NCBI GenBank assembly: GCA_002366565.1
Contig: DFBJ01000013.1
Span: 620,001 to 684,000 of the forward strand
Origin: Bacteriovoracaceae bacterium UBA3083
GTDB taxonomy: Bacteria; Bdellovibrionota; Bacteriovoracia; Bacteriovoracales; Bacteriovoracaceae
DNA length: 64,000 nt
Reading direction: 5' to 3'
This document shows, piece by piece, positions 33,647-43,025 of the stretch; positions within the stretch are counted from its first letter, which is position 1, and each line of letters begins with the position of its first letter. The notes beneath the pieces were generated by a model. That model saw only the letters and a program-made list of their open reading frames with translations, did no database searches and was not told the origin of the DNA. The position numbers and the translations under genes are program-made.

Positions 33647-35266
33647 ATGAATAACTCTACATTGAGCCAAAAGCTTGACCTGATGAGAGCTTCCACACTA
33701 AAATTATTTATGAGCAAGAATAAAAATAAAAACGTATACGCTATAATAGCGATTTCATTATATATAATAATCGATATGTTCTTATTCTTGGATTCACCTT
33801 TTCTAGGTGATGATGCTGGAGCATCTATTGCTAGAAATCTTACCAATGAAAACAATATTGAATACGGCCTAAATATTAGAAATGAAGGCTCACCCTTTAT
33901 CCTCTACAAAACTGAAGATGATTTCATTCCTATCATGCATCAAGATCGTCATGGGGGAATACCATTCTACCTTGTAAAAGGTATAAGTTACCTAGCAGGT
34001 GGTGTACTATCTCTATTTCTATTTCAATTTATATCTAAGCTTTTATTTCTAATCATTATTTTAAAAAACAAAGTTCTCTCCGAAAAAAATAAAACAATCG
34101 TACTATTTGCAGCTGTTACTTCTCCACTATTCTATTTTCATTATGCCCCTCTACTAACTGAAATAATAATGCTTCCTATTTCAACTTTACTCTATTTCTG
34201 TACCTATAAATTTGAAAATAAGCCCAAACGTTTATTGCTTCTTTCGGTCCTTACAGGTTTATTGTGTATTATTATTAAGGCTACTTTTATTTGGTATATA
34301 TTTATAATATTTCTTCTTAGGCCCATATTCTTTTTAAAAAATGCTAAAACGACGATCCTTCCAACAGTAGTGTCGTTATTGCCACTTCTCTTTTTAATAA
34401 ACTATGGAGGGAACCTTAATAATTACTCACCAGAATTAAGCTTTGATTTTTTAGATATATTTAAAGCAATAATCTTCCAATTGAACGAACTCTTTATTTA
34501 TATCTTTAGACCTTTTTCTAATATAAAGGATTTCTTCAATAGTGTTCCAAGCACATTTAAACCAATAGAATATGTGTATTCAATCTCACTATTAGTATCC
34601 ATTTTAGTAGTTCGAAAGTCAGACTATAGAAAACAATTTCAATATGGACTTATTTTTCTTATTATGTTTTTCATAGTTAGAACAATGATTATAGAAAGGC
34701 ATGACGATCTATACCACTACAGCTCACTTGCATTCTTTCTAGCATTATACATAAACTTTAATTTTATAAAGAAAGCTCTTAAGTCTCACACGTTAATAAA
34801 ATCTCTTCTCTTGTCTATACTATTAATACCTTTAGCAATTACGATATTTGCTAAGTGTAAATACAATATACACGCAAGTATCAACTCTAAAGTTCTAGAG
34901 AATATCGCTACGGAGTTAGTTAAAAAAAATATTTCAAAGACTGCTGTCTTCTCTCCATACATAGGAAAGTTTAACTTCATTTCAAATGGTAAAATAAGTG
35001 AGGCATCAGAATTTTATAGATTTAAAGATAATGATTCTATAGTTAATTATTTTAATTCAAGCAGCTACAAAGCATTTATAATCTACACTTCAAGAGAGTA
35101 TAATCGTTCGAGACCATTTAGATTAGTTGAAATGGAAAGTGATGGACAAGATATCGATTCCGCTCTATTAAAATCAGAAATAGAAAAGTATCCCAATCTC
35201 GAATATAAGGTATATTCATTAAAATATAACCCAATAGTCTTACTCACTAAGAAGATGGCTAAATAA
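33647..35266 (+). CDS. Polytopic membrane protein, possible GT-C type glycosyltransferase
   Basis: The 539-residue protein has about ten or more hydrophobic helices in residues 30-400 and a soluble C-terminal domain of about 130 residues. After the first helix comes an acidic loop (SPFLGDDAGASIARNL), the place where GT-C glycosyltransferases carry their catalytic Asp/Glu. I could not find further family motifs, so the assignment is tentative. The gene is very AT-rich, lies just after the tRNA-Asp island and stands alone. Confidence 0.6.
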   Translation: MNNSTLSQKLDLMRASTLKLFMSKNKNKNVYAIIAISLYIIIDMFLFLDSPFLGDDAGASIARNLTNENNIEYGLNIRNEGSPFILYKTEDDFIPIMHQDRHGGIPFYLVKGISYLAGGVLSLFLFQFISKLLFLIIILKNKVLSEKNKTIVLFAAVTSPLFYFHYAPLLTEIIMLPISTLLYFCTYKFENKPKRLLLLSVLTGLLCIIIKATFIWYIFIIFLLRPIFFLKNAKTTILPTVVSLLPLLFLINYGGNLNNYSPELSFDFLDIFKAIIFQLNELFIYIFRPFSNIKDFFNSVPSTFKPIEYVYSISLLVSILVVRKSDYRKQFQYGLIFLIMFFIVRTMIIERHDDLYHYSSLAFFLALYINFNFIKKALKSHTLIKSLLLSILLIPLAITIFAKCKYNIHASINSKVLENIATELVKKNISKTAVFSPYIGKFNFISNGKISEASEFYRFKDNDSIVNYFNSSSYKAFIIYTSREYNRSRPFRLVEMESDGQDIDSALLKSEIEKYPNLEYKVYSLKYNPIVLLTKKMAK

Positions 35267-35435
35267 CTTTCCCCTAAGTAAATTTTAAATCAATTCAACA
35301 ACCTCAGTTAAACCTCAAGTTAAACATAATTTCCTCTTATATCTCAAAGTATCCTCTCTCATTCCTTAACATTCCTTCACCTAGACCGACTAGAATTCAT
35401 ATTCAATTTTAACGTTATTTTCTAGGGAGGATAAA

Positions 35436-35564
35436 TTGAAGGATAAATTTTTATTGATTTTTCTATTATTAGGTTTGGCAGTAGTTACAGTTTCTTGTGG
35501 AGATAGTGAAGATCCAGAATCAGGATCTGCGAGTACTTTCTCATTAAGCGGAGCAGGCTCATAA
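35436..35564 (+). CDS. 42-residue lipoprotein
   Basis: The TTG start at 35436 follows GGGAGG. The product is MKDKFLLIFLLLGLAVVTV-SC followed by a Ser/Gly/Asp/Glu-rich mature part of 22 residues. The lipobox (VTVSC, Cys21) is good. It lies 42 bases before the secreted protein gene in the same direction and may be co-expressed with it. Confidence 0.65.
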   Translation: MKDKFLLIFLLLGLAVVTVSCGDSEDPESGSASTFSLSGAGS

Positions 35565-35606
35565 CCAATATTACAAACCAACTTAAAAGAACAATCAGGA
35601 GTATAT

Positions 35607-36257
35607 ATGAAGTACCTACTACTAGCGCTAACACTAGGCGCCGGTCAAATGACATTTGCCGCTAATACCGGTATTGACCCAACTAACCTAAAGTTAAAAG
35701 TTTATAAACTTGCCGTATCGACAAGCCCGTTATGTACGAATTTAACAACTGTTATTAATGAATCAGCACCTGACTATATGGACTTTCTTGCTAATCCAAC
35801 TCTTGGGTCAGGACTATTATCTAATGGTACATACCCTTGTATCGTTATTGAAATGTCAGACCAAGTAAAGTATTTACCTGATGAAACAAGTGATGGTGGA
35901 AACTGTGACTCTTCCATAGAAGAAACTTTAGATGTTTGTAGCTCAGGTTCAAGTGTACTCGTTGATGGAACGACTACAACTTGTAGTTCAGGCGATAATA
36001 AAGTTGCAATGTACCTATCTACGACATCAACATCGTCGGGGGGATCAGCTGATGCATTTAATCCTCCAACAACGACAAACGATGCCACTAAAGGCTTTAA
36101 CCTTGGTTCTGCACTTACGGTATCGGGGACATCTTCTGCTAAATTTGTAGTGGATGGAAGTGGTAAAGTTTGTGATACAAATGATGGAACCTGCGCTGGC
36201 GGAGGTGGTGGGGATTGTGAATTAGCACCTCCAACGTTTACATTCATTCAATTATAA
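35607..36257 (+). CDS. Secreted Ser/Thr/Gly-rich protein
   Basis: The 216-residue protein has a signal peptide (MKYLLLALTLGAGQMTFAA). The mature part has eight cysteines (for example SPLCTNL, TYPCIVI, GNCDSS), long Ser/Thr/Gly tracts and a glycine run near the C-terminus. G+C is visibly higher than in the neighbouring gene. The head (LKLKVYKLAVSTS) resembles a beta-rich surface or pilin-like protein, but I cannot name a family. AGGAG precedes the ATG. Confidence 0.7.
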   Translation: MKYLLLALTLGAGQMTFAANTGIDPTNLKLKVYKLAVSTSPLCTNLTTVINESAPDYMDFLANPTLGSGLLSNGTYPCIVIEMSDQVKYLPDETSDGGNCDSSIEETLDVCSSGSSVLVDGTTTTCSSGDNKVAMYLSTTSTSSGGSADAFNPPTTTNDATKGFNLGSALTVSGTSSAKFVVDGSGKVCDTNDGTCAGGGGGDCELAPPTFTFIQL

Positions 36258-36268
36258 AAAATTTATTA

Positions 36269-36300
36269 TGAAGGTCAGTATACTTTAATACTGACCTTCA
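36269..36300. terminator. Hairpin between convergent genes
   Basis: GAAGGTCAGTAT (36270-36281), loop of 6, ATACTGACCTTC (36288-36299). This perfect 12-bp stem has only a weak T tract on either side. Confidence 0.65.
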
Positions 36301-36313
36301 CTTTATAGACTTT

Positions 36314-37126
36314 CTACTTAAGAGGCTTTCTAAATTTTAAAGTCATCCTATCCGACTCTCCTATCGCGAGATATTTTGCCTTATTATTTTCTTTATCTCT
36401 TAGACTTGGAGGTAGTGTCCAAACACCTTTAGTGTGATTTGTTGAATCATTATAGTTAGCATTTATTTCGCTTTTTGCTACAAACTCAAACCCATGGGAC
36501 TGAGCTGCTTTTATCACGTAATCTTCTCGAACATATCCACTCTTTGACTTTGGGTCTTGTTTTTTATTCATCTTTGCTCTGTGCTCAACAATACCTAAGA
36601 CTCCTCCAGGCTTTAACGCTTTATAAAAGACTTGTAATACTTCATCTAACTTTCCTGCCTTCATCCAATTGTGTACATTTCTAAAAGTCAGAACTCTATC
36701 CATGGAATTATCTTTTCCTATGGCCTCAATATACTTAGGTGGCTCTAGAGTAGAAAATGTGACTTTTCCAAAGAGATCCTTGTTTGAAGTAAGTGTTCTC
36801 ACCTTCTTATTTAGTTTTGGAGCATATGGTTTATCTGATTGGTCCGAGAAAATAGTCAAATGTAATTGTCCATTCTTTCTTAAGTATGGACCTAGAATTT
36901 CTGTATACCATCCACCTCCGGGAGAGATCTCTGCCACTTTCATATTAGGCTTAACTTCAAAAAAGCTAAGGGTTTCAACTGGGTTTCTATAAGTATTTCT
37001 AACAATATTTTTCTCACTTCGGTGCTTACCGTACGCCGCCTTCTCTAACTTATGTCTATCATGACGCGGTCCTTTGTGCGCACAACTAATCAATCCTAAA
37101 CTTAATAAAATAATTAATAACTTCAT
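36314..37126 (-). CDS. Lipoprotein with a class I methyltransferase domain
   Basis: The protein has 270 residues from ATG 37126 with GGGAG upstream; the longer frame to 37357 adds an unlikely 77-residue leader. A lipoprotein signal (KLLIILLSLGLISC) is followed by a methyltransferase-like domain: motif I VAEISPGGGWYTEILGPYL, then HLTIFSD, RVLTFRNVHNW and LKPGGVLGIVEH. This exported methyltransferase-like family (COG4798-like, from memory) occurs in several Proteobacteria; its reaction outside the cytoplasm is unclear. Confidence 0.8.
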   Translation of the reverse strand: MKLLIILLSLGLISCAHKGPRHDRHKLEKAAYGKHRSEKNIVRNTYRNPVETLSFFEVKPNMKVAEISPGGGWYTEILGPYLRKNGQLHLTIFSDQSDKPYAPKLNKKVRTLTSNKDLFGKVTFSTLEPPKYIEAIGKDNSMDRVLTFRNVHNWMKAGKLDEVLQVFYKALKPGGVLGIVEHRAKMNKKQDPKSKSGYVREDYVIKAAQSHGFEFVAKSEINANYNDSTNHTKGVWTLPPSLRDKENNKAKYLAIGESDRMTLKFRKPLK

Positions 37127-37375
37127 CTTTAAACTCCCGTTTAGTTTATTACATAGATTAATTATGCCCCCTTTAAGATTAGGAGCAATAAACAAGTGAA
37201 TTGTCCTATCGATTATTATGTTAACAAATCCCTCTGCTTGAAGAATGTGGCCCCAGTTAGAAGCTTTGACACTTCTCACTCGCACCACGCCACGCACAAA
37301 GCAACTGATAATACGTATAAAAATGTGGCACCTTTTTTGTAAATAAAAACAATACAAACTACAGAGAGGAAAAAA

Positions 37376-37969
37376 ATGAAAAGAATTTTATGCGCCATTA
37401 CCTTAATTACATCTATCAATACTGGAAGTGCGAATGCGTCGAGCAATGTAGATGAATTATTTAATTTAAAGCAACTCTATGAACAGAAGGCCTTTGAAAT
37501 TAAAGTAAGACAGGAAGAAGAAAGAATTCTTCAGGAGGGGAAATCTGTTTTTGATTTTTATAACTTTGACGGCTCATTTTTGAATAACAAAAGTTTTGAC
37601 TTTAAAAGTACCAATATGAGTTGTGCCGAATGGGTATATCTAGGACCAGGTACAAGAGAAGAGGCCATTGAAGTCTGCCGGGGTGTAACAGATATGTCCT
37701 GTGTAGAATGGATATACCAAGGTCCTGGAACAAGGATGGAAGCTGCAAGAGCATGTAGAGATACTTATTCAATAGATTGTGCTAAGTGGGTATATCAAGG
37801 ACCTGGAACAAGAATGGAAGCAATCAAAGCATGTGAGCAAGTATATGATATGTCCTGTGTACATTTTGCATATCAAGGTGCTGGTGTAACCAGAGTAGAT
37901 GCTGCGAAGTCTTGTTCAAGTAGAAATACTAGACCTCCTAGAGATGGAGATAGAGATAGATGTAATTAA
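37376..37969 (+). CDS. Exported protein with four 26-residue Cys-repeats
   Basis: The 197-residue protein has a signal peptide (RILCAITLITSINTGSANA), a charged helix at about 25-60 and four tandem repeats from residue 81 to 180. Each repeat reads about (M/I)xCxxWxYxGPGTRxEAxxxC; the first cysteines lie at 83, 109, 135 and 161, exactly 26 apart, and the second at 101, 127, 153 and 180. The C-terminal tail is basic and acidic (RPPRDGDRDR). I do not recognise the repeat. AGAGAGG precedes the ATG. Confidence 0.75.
   Translation: MKRILCAITLITSINTGSANASSNVDELFNLKQLYEQKAFEIKVRQEEERILQEGKSVFDFYNFDGSFLNNKSFDFKSTNMSCAEWVYLGPGTREEAIEVCRGVTDMSCVEWIYQGPGTRMEAARACRDTYSIDCAKWVYQGPGTRMEAIKACEQVYDMSCVHFAYQGAGVTRVDAAKSCSSRNTRPPRDGDRDRCN
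37622..37915 (+). repeat. Four tandem 78-bp coding repeats
   Basis: The period is 78 bp (26 codons); the fourth unit carries one extra codon. The second and third units share the tract ggacctggaacaaga-atggaag, so the array expanded fairly recently or is under sequence constraint. Confidence 0.75.
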
Positions 37970-37978
37970 AATCTTTCA

Positions 37979-38010
37979 AATAAAGTCCGAGCTAGCATTC
38001 GGACTTTATT
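37979..38010. terminator. Bidirectional Rho-independent terminator
   Basis: AATAAAGTCCGA (37979-37990), loop of 8, TCGGACTTTATT (37999-38010), between the repeat protein and convergent proC. Confidence 0.8.
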
Positions 38011-38038
38011 ATTTTAAAATTGAATGGAATTGATAAAA

Positions 38039-38848
38039 TTATTTATTTAGCTCATTCTCAATATTTTGAGATCGCAAATATGCAGCGTCCAAGGCAGTAG
38101 ATGTCATACCTTCAATACCACTACTTTTGTATGAATTTACGGCCTCAATAGTGACTCCTCCTTTAGAAGTAACATTTGATATAAGAGTTTCAAGTGATAA
38201 GTCTTTTTGATGTGCCATTAACTCACTACTTCCCCTAAATAATTGAATTGAAATTTCTTTAGCTTTTGCCTCTGAAACCCCCCAGCTTACAAGCTTAGTG
38301 ACCATTGTCTGTGCAAATAAAAAGACGTAAGCAGGTCCAGAACCAGAGACAGTAGTAACTTGATCGAACACAGTTTCTGAAGGCATCTCTGCAACTTCAC
38401 CGCAGGATGAAAAGAATTCATCGACAAGTTTTTTTTCATTATCTAAAACTTCTTTACCATGAAAAACTAAACTCATCCCCATTCCAATTAAGGCGGGCGT
38501 ATTTGGCATAATACGAGTAACTCTTGAAACACCTAATTTCTTTTTAATTGTTTCAACTGGAGTTGCAGCAAGAATGGAAATGATATGTTTATTCGTAATA
38601 TCTAGACCTGAATCATTAATACTCTGGCTAAGACTATTCAACTGCTGCGGCTTGCAAGCAAGTACAATTGTACTTGCTTCATGTAGTTCTGATAAATCTT
38701 TAACTGCTCTTCCATTAACTTCCTTCGCTAAATTCTCAGCTCTTGTATAGCTCGGAGTATATGTTAAAAAATTTATCTCATTATTTTTGTTAAAGAATCC
38801 TTTAACAATGGCCGTGGCCATATTCCCACAACCTATTACAGCAATCAT
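38039..38848 (-). CDS. proC: Pyrroline-5-carboxylate reductase
   Basis: The protein has 269 residues from ATG 38848, with AGAGG upstream inside the end of proA; the frame's earlier start at 38884 would overlap proA. Marks are the Rossmann motif IGCGNMATAIVKG, ACKPQQL, RIMPNTPALIGMGMS and TVSGSGPAYVFLF. It performs the last step of proline synthesis. It is last in proB-proA-proC. Confidence 0.95.
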   Translation of the reverse strand: MIAVIGCGNMATAIVKGFFNKNNEINFLTYTPSYTRAENLAKEVNGRAVKDLSELHEASTIVLACKPQQLNSLSQSINDSGLDITNKHIISILAATPVETIKKKLGVSRVTRIMPNTPALIGMGMSLVFHGKEVLDNEKKLVDEFFSSCGEVAEMPSETVFDQVTTVSGSGPAYVFLFAQTMVTKLVSWGVSEAKAKEISIQLFRGSSELMAHQKDLSLETLISNVTSKGGVTIEAVNSYKSSGIEGMTSTALDAAYLRSQNIENELNK

Positions 38849-38849
38849 T

Positions 38850-40088
38850 TTAACCTCTAATGTTTCCGTTACCGACAATGACATACCTAGAAGTAGTCAT
38901 TTGCTCTGCTCCCATTGGTCCGTATGCATGAAGCTTGGTAGTTGAAATTCCTAATTCTGCCCCTAGTCCTAACTGACCACCATCATTAAACCTAGAAGAA
39001 GCATTAATTGCTACACAACTAGCATCTACTCGGCTTACAAATTCTTCTTGAGCTTTTTCACTTTCTGAAACAATACTCTCCGTATGAAAACTACCGTACT
39101 CATCAATATGATCAATAGCTTCATCAATTGAACATACAGTCTTTATAGATAAAATATTATCAAGGTACTCAGTTGCCCAGTCTTCTTGATTTGCTAACTT
39201 CAGGGTTGAATCAGTTGATTTCATAAAAGAATCATCAACACGAAGCTCTGTTCCTCTAGACTCTAGCTCACTTGCTAGTTTAACTTTGAAGTCACTAGGA
39301 AGATTTTCATGAATAAGTAGAGTTTCTATTGCATTACAAACTCCAGTTCTTTGTGTCTTTGCGTTTATAACTAGGTCCATGGCCTTATCTAAGTCTGCAT
39401 CTTTATCAAGATACATGTGGCATAGACCTTTAAAGTGAGCAATCACTGGCATCTTTGCATTTTTATAAACATGTTCAATTAATCTTTCTCCACCTCTAGG
39501 AATAACAACATCAATATATTGTTCAAGTTCAAGAAGTTCATTAACTTCCTCTCTACTATCCGAAGCAAGAACCTGTACAGATTCTTTTGGTAAGTGACCT
39601 TCAAGAGTATCTTGAATAATCTCTCCAAGAATCTCATTTGAATGTTTCGCCTCTTTTCCACCTTTTAAAATAATTGCATTCGAAGACTTAAGAGCTAATG
39701 CAGCACAATCAATCACTACATTTGGACGAGATTCAAAAATCATCAATATAACACCAAGAGGTACTCTTTGACGCTTAACTCGAAGTCCTTCTTGGTTTGT
39801 AAATTCTTTATAAAACTCCCCTACTACTTCATCTTGATCAGCAATAGCTCTTACCCCATTTGCCATATCTTCAATTCGGGCACTGTCTAGCATAAGTCTA
39901 TCTTTAAGTGATGAACTAAGATTTACTTCTTCAGCATAGGAAAGGTCTTTTTTATTTGCTTCTAGCACTTCTTGGGATCTTTCCATAAGATTATTCGCCA
40001 ATGAGTGTAACATTTTATTTCTAAGGTCTTTCTTTAGACCTCTTAAAACTTTTGAAGCATCTTTAGATTTTTTAGCAAATTTATTCAT
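38850..40088 (-). CDS. proA: Glutamate-5-semialdehyde dehydrogenase (gamma-glutamyl phosphate reductase)
   Basis: The 412-residue protein is of usual length. Marks are FESRPNVVIDCAALALKSSN, LKGGKEAKHSN, the catalytic cysteine in TQRTGVCNAIETLL, and SSRFNDGGQLGLGAELGIST. It reduces gamma-glutamyl phosphate in proline synthesis. It overlaps the end of proB by 8 bases. Confidence 0.96.
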   Translation of the reverse strand: MNKFAKKSKDASKVLRGLKKDLRNKMLHSLANNLMERSQEVLEANKKDLSYAEEVNLSSSLKDRLMLDSARIEDMANGVRAIADQDEVVGEFYKEFTNQEGLRVKRQRVPLGVILMIFESRPNVVIDCAALALKSSNAIILKGGKEAKHSNEILGEIIQDTLEGHLPKESVQVLASDSREEVNELLELEQYIDVVIPRGGERLIEHVYKNAKMPVIAHFKGLCHMYLDKDADLDKAMDLVINAKTQRTGVCNAIETLLIHENLPSDFKVKLASELESRGTELRVDDSFMKSTDSTLKLANQEDWATEYLDNILSIKTVCSIDEAIDHIDEYGSFHTESIVSESEKAQEEFVSRVDASCVAINASSRFNDGGQLGLGAELGISTTKLHAYGPMGAEQMTTSRYVIVGNGNIRG

Positions 40089-41214
40089 TTCGACTGTCCT
40101 CTATTAATACAATGTTTTGATAAAGACTTACAACGCTTGATACTTTATACCCAAGCGTATCCTCAATCTCATCACTGTGTTTATCTTTAATTTTTTCTAT
40201 ATCTACTTGATCGTATTCAGTAACACCTACTGCAAAAATATTTCCATCGTGTACAAAGTCTACAGAGTCACCACGATAAAAAAGTCCTTCACATTTACTA
40301 ATTCCACGTGGAAATAATGAGTTTCCAGCAATCAGAGCCTCATAAGCACCCTGGTCAACTTCAATCCAACAATTGAGCCTCTTCGTTGTTAATAACCATG
40401 CTTTCTTTTCTTCAGGTAGGTAGTTCTCTTCAGGATCAAATAGAGTTCCTACTGGTTTTGTTACAGCATCTAGAACAATTCGGTCATTATCTTTAGAGCT
40501 AATAACTCCTTTTATCCCAAGAGGCATTACTTTAAGTATTGCTTGAATTTTAGACTCCATTCCACCTCGACCAACATTAGTCTTAGATGTCATGTCAATA
40601 TGTCCAAGCTCTTGACCGTAATCTACGGTTTTAATTAACTTAGCGCCCTCTTCTTCGGGGTTCTTATCATATAGGCCTTCAGCACTTGTAATAATTATAA
40701 TTGCATCAGCATTTATCATCTGTGCAGAAGCAGCTGCCAGGTGATCATTATCACCGACAGTATTTTCTAAGTAAGCGATAGAATCATTTTCATTTAAAAT
40801 TGGGGTGATTTTATTTTTAAGTAGAACTTCAATTGTTTGCTTTGCCTGTAAAAAGCGTTTCCTCACTCTTAAATCATCATGAGTGAGAAGGATTTGAGAG
40901 CATACATGCTGATGCTCTTCAAAGAGTTGTGAATATTTATTTATCAGTTTAGGCTGACCAATAGAACTAGCTGATTGCTGTAGATCAACTCTTCCCTCTC
41001 TTGGTATTAACTTATTTAAAAATTCTTTACCTATGCTAACAGCACCAGAACTAACTAAAACAACTTCAAAACCGGCATCTATTAATTCACAGATATCCTC
41101 TACAATGACACGCATGTTGCGCAAATCGCATCTTCCATTATCTTTAGTTACTACATTACTACCAACTTTTATTAATAGTCTCTTACTTCCTTTCAACTCT
41201 TTTCGTAAAAGCAT
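40081..41214 (-). CDS. proB: Glutamate 5-kinase
   Basis: From ATG 41214 (GGGAAGG just upstream) the product has 377 residues, near the 367 of E. coli; a GTG at 41265 gives 394 without a ribosome site. The amino acid kinase domain shows KRLLIKVGSNVV, VSSGAVSIG, NENDSIA and the GGMESKIQA region. A PUA domain follows (about 285-365: FPRGISKCEGLFYRGDSV). It makes gamma-glutamyl phosphate and is normally feedback-inhibited by proline. It leads the operon. Confidence 0.95.
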   Translation of the reverse strand: MLLRKELKGSKRLLIKVGSNVVTKDNGRCDLRNMRVIVEDICELIDAGFEVVLVSSGAVSIGKEFLNKLIPREGRVDLQQSASSIGQPKLINKYSQLFEEHQHVCSQILLTHDDLRVRKRFLQAKQTIEVLLKNKITPILNENDSIAYLENTVGDNDHLAAASAQMINADAIIIITSAEGLYDKNPEEEGAKLIKTVDYGQELGHIDMTSKTNVGRGGMESKIQAILKVMPLGIKGVISSKDNDRIVLDAVTKPVGTLFDPEENYLPEEKKAWLLTTKRLNCWIEVDQGAYEALIAGNSLFPRGISKCEGLFYRGDSVDFVHDGNIFAVGVTEYDQVDIEKIKDKHSDEIEDTLGYKVSSVVSLYQNIVLIEDSRNE

Positions 41215-41533
41215 TTCCTTCCCAAGTTTGAAATAACCAAACGCACGACTGTCTAATACTTTCACAGAAAAGCATCTAATAAGCCATGAATATTAGTTAT
41301 TTTTAAAAATACTACTTTACAGTCAATAAGCGTCAATAGAAACAAAAAACAAAAGATGTTCGTAAAACCCTAACTACTTTTATTTTCGACTTCGTATTTA
41401 AAGAAGCTTAACTAGGGTTTAGATTTAAAATTCGAAGAGTCATTAACAACTTAAAAGAACTGTAGAATAGAAGATATTATGGCCCTCTAACTTAATAAGA
41501 GCGCCTTAATATTAAATGTGAGTATATTAATTT

Positions 41534-42937
41534 TTAGTCTTTCTCATTAAAATATATATTATCTAATTCAAATGATTCACCATAACCAGCAATTGTTGTC
41601 TTAAACTCTAGCTGAGACTCAATCAAAGTTTTAAAATGCTCTGCTCCTGTCTCTTCTCCATGATTTAAAATTACTAGATTTGGGTCTATCTCTGACTCTT
41701 TAATCCATTCTATAAGATCTAAATAATCCCCATGCGCAGATAGTGAGTTTACATAAAATATACTAGCATTCACGGGTAACTCTTCTTTGTGAAGACGAAG
41801 CATTTTCTCACCATCTAATAAGATTCTTCCTTTTGTTCCCTTTGGTTGAAACCCAACAAGAATGATTCCACTATTTGGATCTACAACTCTCTTTTTTACA
41901 TGATGTACAACTCGTCCACCATCTATCATCCCAGAGGCGCTGATTACAATCATTGGTCCCTTAGAGCTAGTAATTCGTTTAGACTCTTCGGCCGTATCTA
42001 TTTCAATTAAGCTAGAAGGGTAAATATCTTGATTCTCTAGAACTGCATCCTTAACACATCCTTTTTTAAAACATCCATTAAATATTTTATTCGCTTTCTT
42101 AGAAAGTGGACTATCTAAAATGACAGGAACTTGAGGAATTTCATTTTCATCCATTAACTGCTTTACGAGGTATAATACGTCTTGTGTACGACCTACAGAA
42201 AAAGATGGAATTACAGCAACGCCTGAACGCTTTAAAATAGTATTAAGATACATTCCAAGAACTTCTTTAGCAGGTATTCGAGCATGTAACTTACCACCGT
42301 ATGTAGACTCTAAGACAAGAAAGTCTGTCTTACATAGATTTGAAGGAGGATTTAGTAAAATATTTCTTTTATGTCCAACATCACCTGAGAAGACAATAGT
42401 CTTAACTTCATCATTCAGTGACTTATACTTAAATCGTATGAAACTCGCCCCTATAATATGCCCACCCCAGAAGAAACAAGCGGAGATATTATCAGAAATT
42501 TTTACCTCTTCTTCAAATTCAACAACTTTAAATAGTTTCAGAATTTGATCGACTTCTTCCTGTGTATACAAAGGAAGTGCTGGCTTATGGCGTGAATACT
42601 TTTTCTTATTCGCATATTTTGCATCTTCTTCATGAATTCTCGCGGAATCAGATAATAAAATCTGACATAATTTAAAAGTCTCTTTTGTGGAATATACTTT
42701 ACCTCTAAACCCATCTTTCCATAAACGTGGAAGAAGCCCTGAATGATCGATATGGGCATGAGTTAAAAATACAGCTGATATCTTACTTGCAAGATGATAT
42801 TGCTCCCAGTTCCTCTCTCTTCTTTCAGAAGATCCTTGATAGAGTCCATAATCGACTAGGTATTTCTCTTTTTCAATTTCGAGTAATGTTTTTGAACCTG
42901 TAACTCCTCCGGCTCCTCCCAAAAATGTAATTTTCAT
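41534..42937 (-). CDS. MBL-fold beta-CASP RNA-processing nuclease
   Basis: The 467-residue protein begins MKITFLGGAGGVTGSKTLLE and has the metallo-beta-lactamase motif THAHIDHSG, then a beta-CASP domain. Late motifs are SGMIDGGRVVHH and the final LSAHGDYLDLIEW. This composition is that of the YsnF/CPSF73-like exonuclease family (COG1236), acting on RNA in the cytoplasm. It ends an isolated leftward pair with the Na/Pi gene. Confidence 0.88.
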   Translation of the reverse strand: MKITFLGGAGGVTGSKTLLEIEKEKYLVDYGLYQGSSERRERNWEQYHLASKISAVFLTHAHIDHSGLLPRLWKDGFRGKVYSTKETFKLCQILLSDSARIHEEDAKYANKKKYSRHKPALPLYTQEEVDQILKLFKVVEFEEEVKISDNISACFFWGGHIIGASFIRFKYKSLNDEVKTIVFSGDVGHKRNILLNPPSNLCKTDFLVLESTYGGKLHARIPAKEVLGMYLNTILKRSGVAVIPSFSVGRTQDVLYLVKQLMDENEIPQVPVILDSPLSKKANKIFNGCFKKGCVKDAVLENQDIYPSSLIEIDTAEESKRITSSKGPMIVISASGMIDGGRVVHHVKKRVVDPNSGIILVGFQPKGTKGRILLDGEKMLRLHKEELPVNASIFYVNSLSAHGDYLDLIEWIKESEIDPNLVILNHGEETGAEHFKTLIESQLEFKTTIAGYGESFELDNIYFNEKD

Positions 42938-43025
42938 ATATTCTCCTCTGTATCACATACACTTTTCTTTCTAAATAGTGTTGGATTCTTATGTCCAGAT
43001 TCTGTCTTATGTTTTTTCATTATTT

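Noticed and set aside
33616..33855. Minus-strand ORF overlapping the start of the polytopic membrane protein
   Set aside because: It is a shadow of hydrophobic coding on the plus strand, with no ribosome site.
35774..36247. 157-residue minus-strand ORF opposite the secreted protein
   Set aside because: The plus frame has a signal peptide and ribosome site. The antisense frame is a Pro/Val/Ser shadow of the Ser/Thr/Gly tracts.
37127..37357. N-terminal extension of the lipoprotein methyltransferase to 37357
   Set aside because: The extension lacks a ribosome site and buries the lipobox signal; ATG 37126 with GGGAG upstream gives a standard lipoprotein.
41344..41424. Long-range inverted repeat AAACCCTA ... 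TAGGGTTT upstream of the beta-CASP and pro operons
   Set aside because: Only 8 bp arms with a loop of about 50 bases and no T tract; too weak to call a terminator or riboswitch.
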